DNA from: Enterobacteriaceae bacterium
Lineage (GTDB): Bacteria; Pseudomonadota; Gammaproteobacteria; Enterobacterales; Enterobacteriaceae
DNA length: 38,759 nt
Direction of reading: 5' to 3'
Assembly (NCBI GenBank): GCA_031261005.1
Contig: JAISKF010000041.1
Span: 1 to 38,759 of the forward strand
Shown one piece after another: positions 35,257-38,759 of the stretch (positions within the stretch are counted from its first letter, which is position 1; each line of letters starts with the position of its first letter). The notes under the pieces are model-generated. The model did no database searches. It was not told where the DNA came from and saw only the letters and a program-made list of their open reading frames with translations. A program made the translations under genes and the position numbers.

Positions 35257-36260
35257 TATTTAAAATTCCTTATGTTATCTTTCACTTGTGGATGTTTTGG
35301 GATATCTACATTAAAGAGTTTTCTTAAAATACCTTGAGAACCAAAATGTAAAGATAAAGATGCCATGCCTTGTGGACAGGCTAAATTCTTAACCAATTGA
35401 AAATTTTGATCTAATCCTTGACCAACGACAAATCCCATTACAGTAGTTTCACCATTGACTTTCCTTTGTTCCTGTAAGGCAGCTAACAGTCGGCGCATTT
35501 GTCTCTTTTTCTCCGTATCCATTATGTATCCCAGAGGATTTCGGAAATTTGCACTCAACGCATTCTTAATCCTATCTATCGCATAGTCAATCCCATCTTT
35601 TTGCTTATCCGACAGAGGACCTGCCATTTGGACAAATCCTTTCCCATCATCACCATGAAACGCACTCGTTTTCACTTCAAAAATAGCCCAAAAATCTGGT
35701 GGAGGCGGGACAGGATTCTCAATTTTAGCAATTATATCAAGACCATTTTTTGTGCGTGAGTGCTGTAAGTTAGTCACTGAATTAGGTACAATTCTAAAGC
35801 TAATCGTGTCTGTAGCCGAGTTAGCGCCTGCACTTAACACGTGAAAATCAATTGCTCCCTCATTCATCTGCTTTACTAACCGCCACTCCCCTATCGCACC
35901 GATAAACTGCCTGACTTTTAGAAAAAGAAGTTTATTAAAGAATTTATTTTTGATTAAAAACTGTGTAAACCGCTTTGCGCTCATTCCAATTTCGACATTA
36001 CCGCTAACTTTAAACGTTGCATGGGTTATATCGCCAGGTATCGGCTCCATTTCTATCCGAACAATGGCTTCGGTTTCACTTATACCCTTTTTAGTGCCAT
36101 GAGATACACCGCCAGTAACTCGCACATTTCCCATGCTGTCGTCAAAGACAGCAAAAACACTACTTGCCTTTAGCGCTTCGGCATCAGCCTGAACTGCACC
36201 TTTAACCTGGCTGAATACTTTCCTATCAGTTTGAACAACTTTTACTCCAACACCAGCCAT
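35256..36260 (-). CDS. Putative T6SS nuclease effector, PD-(D/E)XK type
   Basis: The 334-residue product has a motif set typical of PD-(D/E)XK nucleases: GEW with Glu125, then NGLDII with Asp175, then IFEVKTS with Glu195 and Lys197, and a later Gln211 (QMAG). The Asp-x19-Glu-x-Lys spacing suits the fold. Residues 1-120 are a separate, unrecognised domain. The start overlaps the 550-aa gene stop (TAATG) and its stop overlaps the 308-aa start. No VgrG, PAAR, MIX or Rhs part is present, so it needs a partner for export, probably the 550-aa protein. It would act on DNA in the target cytoplasm. Motifs are seen; activity is inferred. Confidence 0.65.
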   Translation of the reverse strand: MAGVGVKVVQTDRKVFSQVKGAVQADAEALKASSVFAVFDDSMGNVRVTGGVSHGTKKGISETEAIVRIEMEPIPGDITHATFKVSGNVEIGMSAKRFTQFLIKNKFFNKLLFLKVRQFIGAIGEWRLVKQMNEGAIDFHVLSAGANSATDTISFRIVPNSVTNLQHSRTKNGLDIIAKIENPVPPPPDFWAIFEVKTSAFHGDDGKGFVQMAGPLSDKQKDGIDYAIDRIKNALSANFRNPLGYIMDTEKKRQMRRLLAALQEQRKVNGETTVMGFVVGQGLDQNFQLVKNLACPQGMASLSLHFGSQGILRKLFNVDIPKHPQVKDNIRNFK

Positions 36261-37912
36261 TATTCTTCTCCTTCCTTGGCATTTTCAACCTTCAAATTTT
36301 GGGTTTTAATCTCATTAACTAAAGCAACTTTATTACCCATATACGCCCCTGCACTACCGGATGCGACCGCTGTACCCAGCTTAAATTTGAAGTTCCCTCC
36401 GAATACCATCACAGTATTTATTGAGTGGAAAATGGTTTCAATACCATGCCCTCCACCTTTTTTATCATCAAGATAACGAGAAAACTCAAGTAGAGGGTTA
36501 TAACCTAGACCTTTTGAACCTATCCATCTATTATGAAGTTTATCAATGGCTTCTACCCCATGATTCGCATTTAACGCAAAAAGGGCTACACGAGAAACTA
36601 ATTTCACGACTCCTTTTGCAGCAGCTTTTAATACTATAGCCCCAGAGACAACTGCAAATACTGTTATAACGGCATCTACAATTTCAATTGTTACATCTCT
36701 AATTAAATCAGCGTTTCTATTATCATCGGCCTGCTGAATGACTTTCTCAACAAACTCTTTGGCTAATGCCTTAGCATCCTTATTAAGTGATTTCCCAACC
36801 AATTCATAAGACAGACCTTCTGCACGACTATTCTCTGCAATAATAAGTGCCGAATCTAACATATCATAAGGATAATATTCCCCCGTCTCTTCCGGCAACA
36901 ATTCTAAATTTATTGGAATTACATATCGTGGAGCTTTATATATAGAGATGTTAGGAGAAACTTCAACAACAAAGTCATCCCCCCAAAAAGTACTACCATG
37001 GGTTTTAACGTGTTCGACAGAAAAACCTGTCGTTTTCATATCATGTGCTGAGTCAATTATATTAGCGCCCGCATTATGATACCTAATTTTAAACTTGGCA
37101 TCTTCAAGATCAACTGTCTTACCTTTATATTTAGCAATAAATCCTTTCCCTGAGGGGCTTTCACGCGCTTGTTCATCAAACAACAATGCAAAATTTAAAA
37201 ATTCTTCGTCCCCAATTTCTTCCCTAACAGCATCAAAAAATTCATCCATTGCAGTAATTTCTTTCGCTGTTTCGATAATCTTTTGTTCTGCAGGATCGCT
37301 ATCAGCACCTCCACTATCCATTTTTGCATATTTAGCGATTTCTTGATTCAGTAAGCTAAATGGGATCCCTTTTTGTAGAGGAACCCGTTCTGTAACTTTA
37401 GCGTCAGCAGGTTCAAAGAATGACCCCATAAAGCTGAGTGTTTTATCATAAAAATCATTTATTTCAGCTATGCCTTCTGGAGAGGAATCATCAAATTCGG
37501 TAATTGAACCGAAATCACTTAATGGACAATTCGATGTGCACGTTTCATCTGTAGTCTCCCCGAGATTAAAATCTTTCGTTGAAGGTGCGGCATTTGTATT
37601 ATTTTCATTAGCTGAACTCATAATATTATTGGGATTACTGATATCAAAAATTTCGTCATTTGGTGCAATGTCTGAAAATTTATTTAGATCTGTTAACTCA
37701 TCCCATTTTTGTTCAGATGAACTTACAAAATTCTCTGTTGAAGACTCCAATTCTTGCATTTCACTTTTTACATTATCAATAAGAGCGATACTTTTCCCAG
37801 CAGTATCTTTAACAACTTGAACACCATTATTAACGCTATTTGAGATAGTATTAGTACCATTGTTGACTACAGACACCACACTACCGCTAAAATAACCACC
37901 GGAAACTGTCAT
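36260..37912 (-). CDS. Large effector-associated protein with hydrophobic segment, unrecognised
   Basis: The 550-residue product has a low-complexity N-terminus rich in Asn, Ser and acidic residues (about 1-150), a mostly polar middle, and one long hydrophobic stretch at about 407-447 (IVDAVITVFAVVSGAIVLKA, then KGVVKLVSRVALFAL) that could form a helical hairpin. The C-terminal 100 residues are again polar with a Gly/Lys-rich tract. It follows the DUF4123 chaperone, where the cargo effector normally lies, and is coupled to the nuclease gene. I infer a carrier or translocation subunit, or a pore-forming effector in its own right. No family is recognised. Confidence 0.6.
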   Translation of the reverse strand: MTVSGGYFSGSVVSVVNNGTNTISNSVNNGVQVVKDTAGKSIALIDNVKSEMQELESSTENFVSSSEQKWDELTDLNKFSDIAPNDEIFDISNPNNIMSSANENNTNAAPSTKDFNLGETTDETCTSNCPLSDFGSITEFDDSSPEGIAEINDFYDKTLSFMGSFFEPADAKVTERVPLQKGIPFSLLNQEIAKYAKMDSGGADSDPAEQKIIETAKEITAMDEFFDAVREEIGDEEFLNFALLFDEQARESPSGKGFIAKYKGKTVDLEDAKFKIRYHNAGANIIDSAHDMKTTGFSVEHVKTHGSTFWGDDFVVEVSPNISIYKAPRYVIPINLELLPEETGEYYPYDMLDSALIIAENSRAEGLSYELVGKSLNKDAKALAKEFVEKVIQQADDNRNADLIRDVTIEIVDAVITVFAVVSGAIVLKAAAKGVVKLVSRVALFALNANHGVEAIDKLHNRWIGSKGLGYNPLLEFSRYLDDKKGGGHGIETIFHSINTVMVFGGNFKFKLGTAVASGSAGAYMGNKVALVNEIKTQNLKVENAKEGEE

Positions 37913-37948
37913 ATGTAAGAATCCCTCTTTAGTGCAAAATGTAATGAT

Positions 37949-38533
37949 CTACAGGATAAGTAGGTTTTTAGTTTCATAATCCTCACTGACTATACGTGTT
38001 ACTCCATCAGTGAGTTGTATAAAATCTTTTATAGGTAAATGAGGGATATATTCCTTAATAGTTTTAGGACTATAAAACCGAAACATTACCCATGTATTAT
38101 TCGCTTCATCATAGATTTCATTAAACTTCCTGAAATGGTATGCCAGTTTATTTAAATCCAGATAACTTCGTATATATATGCCCCAGCCCTTACCCCATCC
38201 TGTATCCAATAACCACTCAGAAAAACGACTTCCTGAATTAACCTTTACAATATAAGGGGCATAAAAAGAAAACTGCTCAAAAGCTTCACCTTTCCATAAG
38301 CATTGCCAGTCCGTATCATAAGCATCAAGTAAAACTGAAATGTCAGGTTTTTTCATCGCATCAATAATTGCATAGGTATAACATTCAACGTTGCCATTAC
38401 CAGAAATTACCTCCAATCCATCGTTATCAATATTCTGTATTGGGCCGAATAAGTAAGTCCGAACGATGTCTAACATATCCTGACGTTCTTCGGGTAACTT
38501 TATGCTATAAAGCTTATTATTTGTTTTTTCCAT
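37949..38533 (-). CDS. DUF4123 T6SS effector chaperone (TEC/Tap-1 type)
   Basis: The 194-residue product carries the DUF4123 pattern: CYTYAIIDAMKKPDIS, SFYAPYIVKV, WLLDTGWGKGWGIYIRS, and WVMFRFYSPKTIKEYIPHLP. DUF4123 proteins bind a specific effector and load it onto VgrG, and are coded between the two. Here it overlaps the vgrG end by 17 bases and precedes the 550-aa gene, so that protein (alone or with the nuclease) is the expected client. Confidence 0.88.
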   Translation of the reverse strand: MEKTNNKLYSIKLPEERQDMLDIVRTYLFGPIQNIDNDGLEVISGNGNVECYTYAIIDAMKKPDISVLLDAYDTDWQCLWKGEAFEQFSFYAPYIVKVNSGSRFSEWLLDTGWGKGWGIYIRSYLDLNKLAYHFRKFNEIYDEANNTWVMFRFYSPKTIKEYIPHLPIKDFIQLTDGVTRIVSEDYETKNLLIL

Positions 38534-38759
38534 CTTCTATGACCTTTTTAGCTTTTGCGCAGATTTCACAGAATGGTTTCCCTTCGTTAGCCATTGCACT
38601 AAGTGCTTCTACCTGATCGGCTCCACCGCCTTTGATTGCCATGGAAGGCGTCAATATCTTCAAACTTTTAGCCTTGATCGTCACCCCACCCGCGTCAATG
38701 GTAATACTGCCCCCAGGACCCGCTATCACCATCTTATCTTCAGCGTGCATGATGTACTG
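38517..38759 (-). CDS. vgrG: VgrG/TssI spike protein, C-terminal end only
   Basis: The frame is open to the window edge, so only the last 80 residues are seen. QYIMHAEDKMVIAGPGGSIT followed by IDAGGVTIKAKSLKILTPS is the typical end of the VgrG beta-helix. After it comes a short extension with a CEIC pair (FCEICAKAKKVIEDGKNK), which may form the effector-chaperone or PAAR contact. VgrG trimers form the spike on the Hcp tube. The stop lies inside the chaperone start, so the two are co-translated. Confidence 0.9.
   Translation of the reverse strand, partial: QYIMHAEDKMVIAGPGGSITIDAGGVTIKAKSLKILTPSMAIKGGGADQVEALSAMANEGKPFCEICAKAKKVIEDGKNK

Overview
The window looks like the chromosome of an enterobacterium (Enterobacterales, probably Enterobacteriaceae). 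The grounds are an initiator tRNA of the metZWV type, typical enteric T6SS protein sequences and moderate GC. The genus cannot be resolved from sequence reading alone. Nearly everything here belongs to type VI secretion. There are two T6SS loci of different lineage lying side by side, separated by a tRNA-fMet gene.

Region 1 (1-11633) is the tail of a first T6SS locus, T6SS-1. In order it holds the end of a Tli4-like immunity gene, a tiny membrane protein, a PAAR tip protein, a membrane protein coupled to tssM, tssM, a remnant-like open stretch, a lipoprotein gene followed by a duplicated 35-bp piece of itself, a DUF805 membrane protein, tssF, tssG, tssJ and tssE. The tssJ gene is split by a frameshift that looks like an 11-nt deletion. 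No intact tssA is visible in this part, so the apparatus may be decaying. The first 3.3 kb is AT-rich and the change to GC-rich sequence falls inside the 5' part of tssM, as if a VgrG/effector/immunity/PAAR cassette had been swapped.

Region 2 (11634-12487) holds a strong terminator, the minus-strand tRNA-fMet and a 15-bp copy of the tRNA 3' end about 90 bp upstream of it, next to two perfect inverted repeats. The layout fits an island inserted into a neighbouring tandem tRNA-fMet copy, with the second T6SS lying inside that island to the right.

Region 3 (12488-32210) is a second, apparently complete T6SS core, T6SS-2. It has a divergent hcp and then one long plus-strand run tssB-tssC-tssE-tssF-tssG-FHA-tssJ-tssK-tssL-tssH(clpV)-vasI-tssA-tssM-vasL. 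This is the Vibrio cholerae vas order without the sigma54 activator vasH. All genes look intact.

Region 4 (32211-38759) is a convergent, AT-rich minus-strand effector module feeding T6SS-2. In transcription order it holds the VgrG C-terminus (cut by the window edge), a DUF4123 effector chaperone, a 550-aa unrecognised protein with a hydrophobic hairpin-like segment, a 334-aa protein with PD-(D/E)XK nuclease motifs, a 308-aa probable immunity protein, a 248-aa unrecognised protein, a free PAAR protein and a lipoprotein. The 550-aa and 334-aa genes are joined by TAATG overlap and look like one effector split into a carrier and a nuclease. This is the most interesting candidate in the window.
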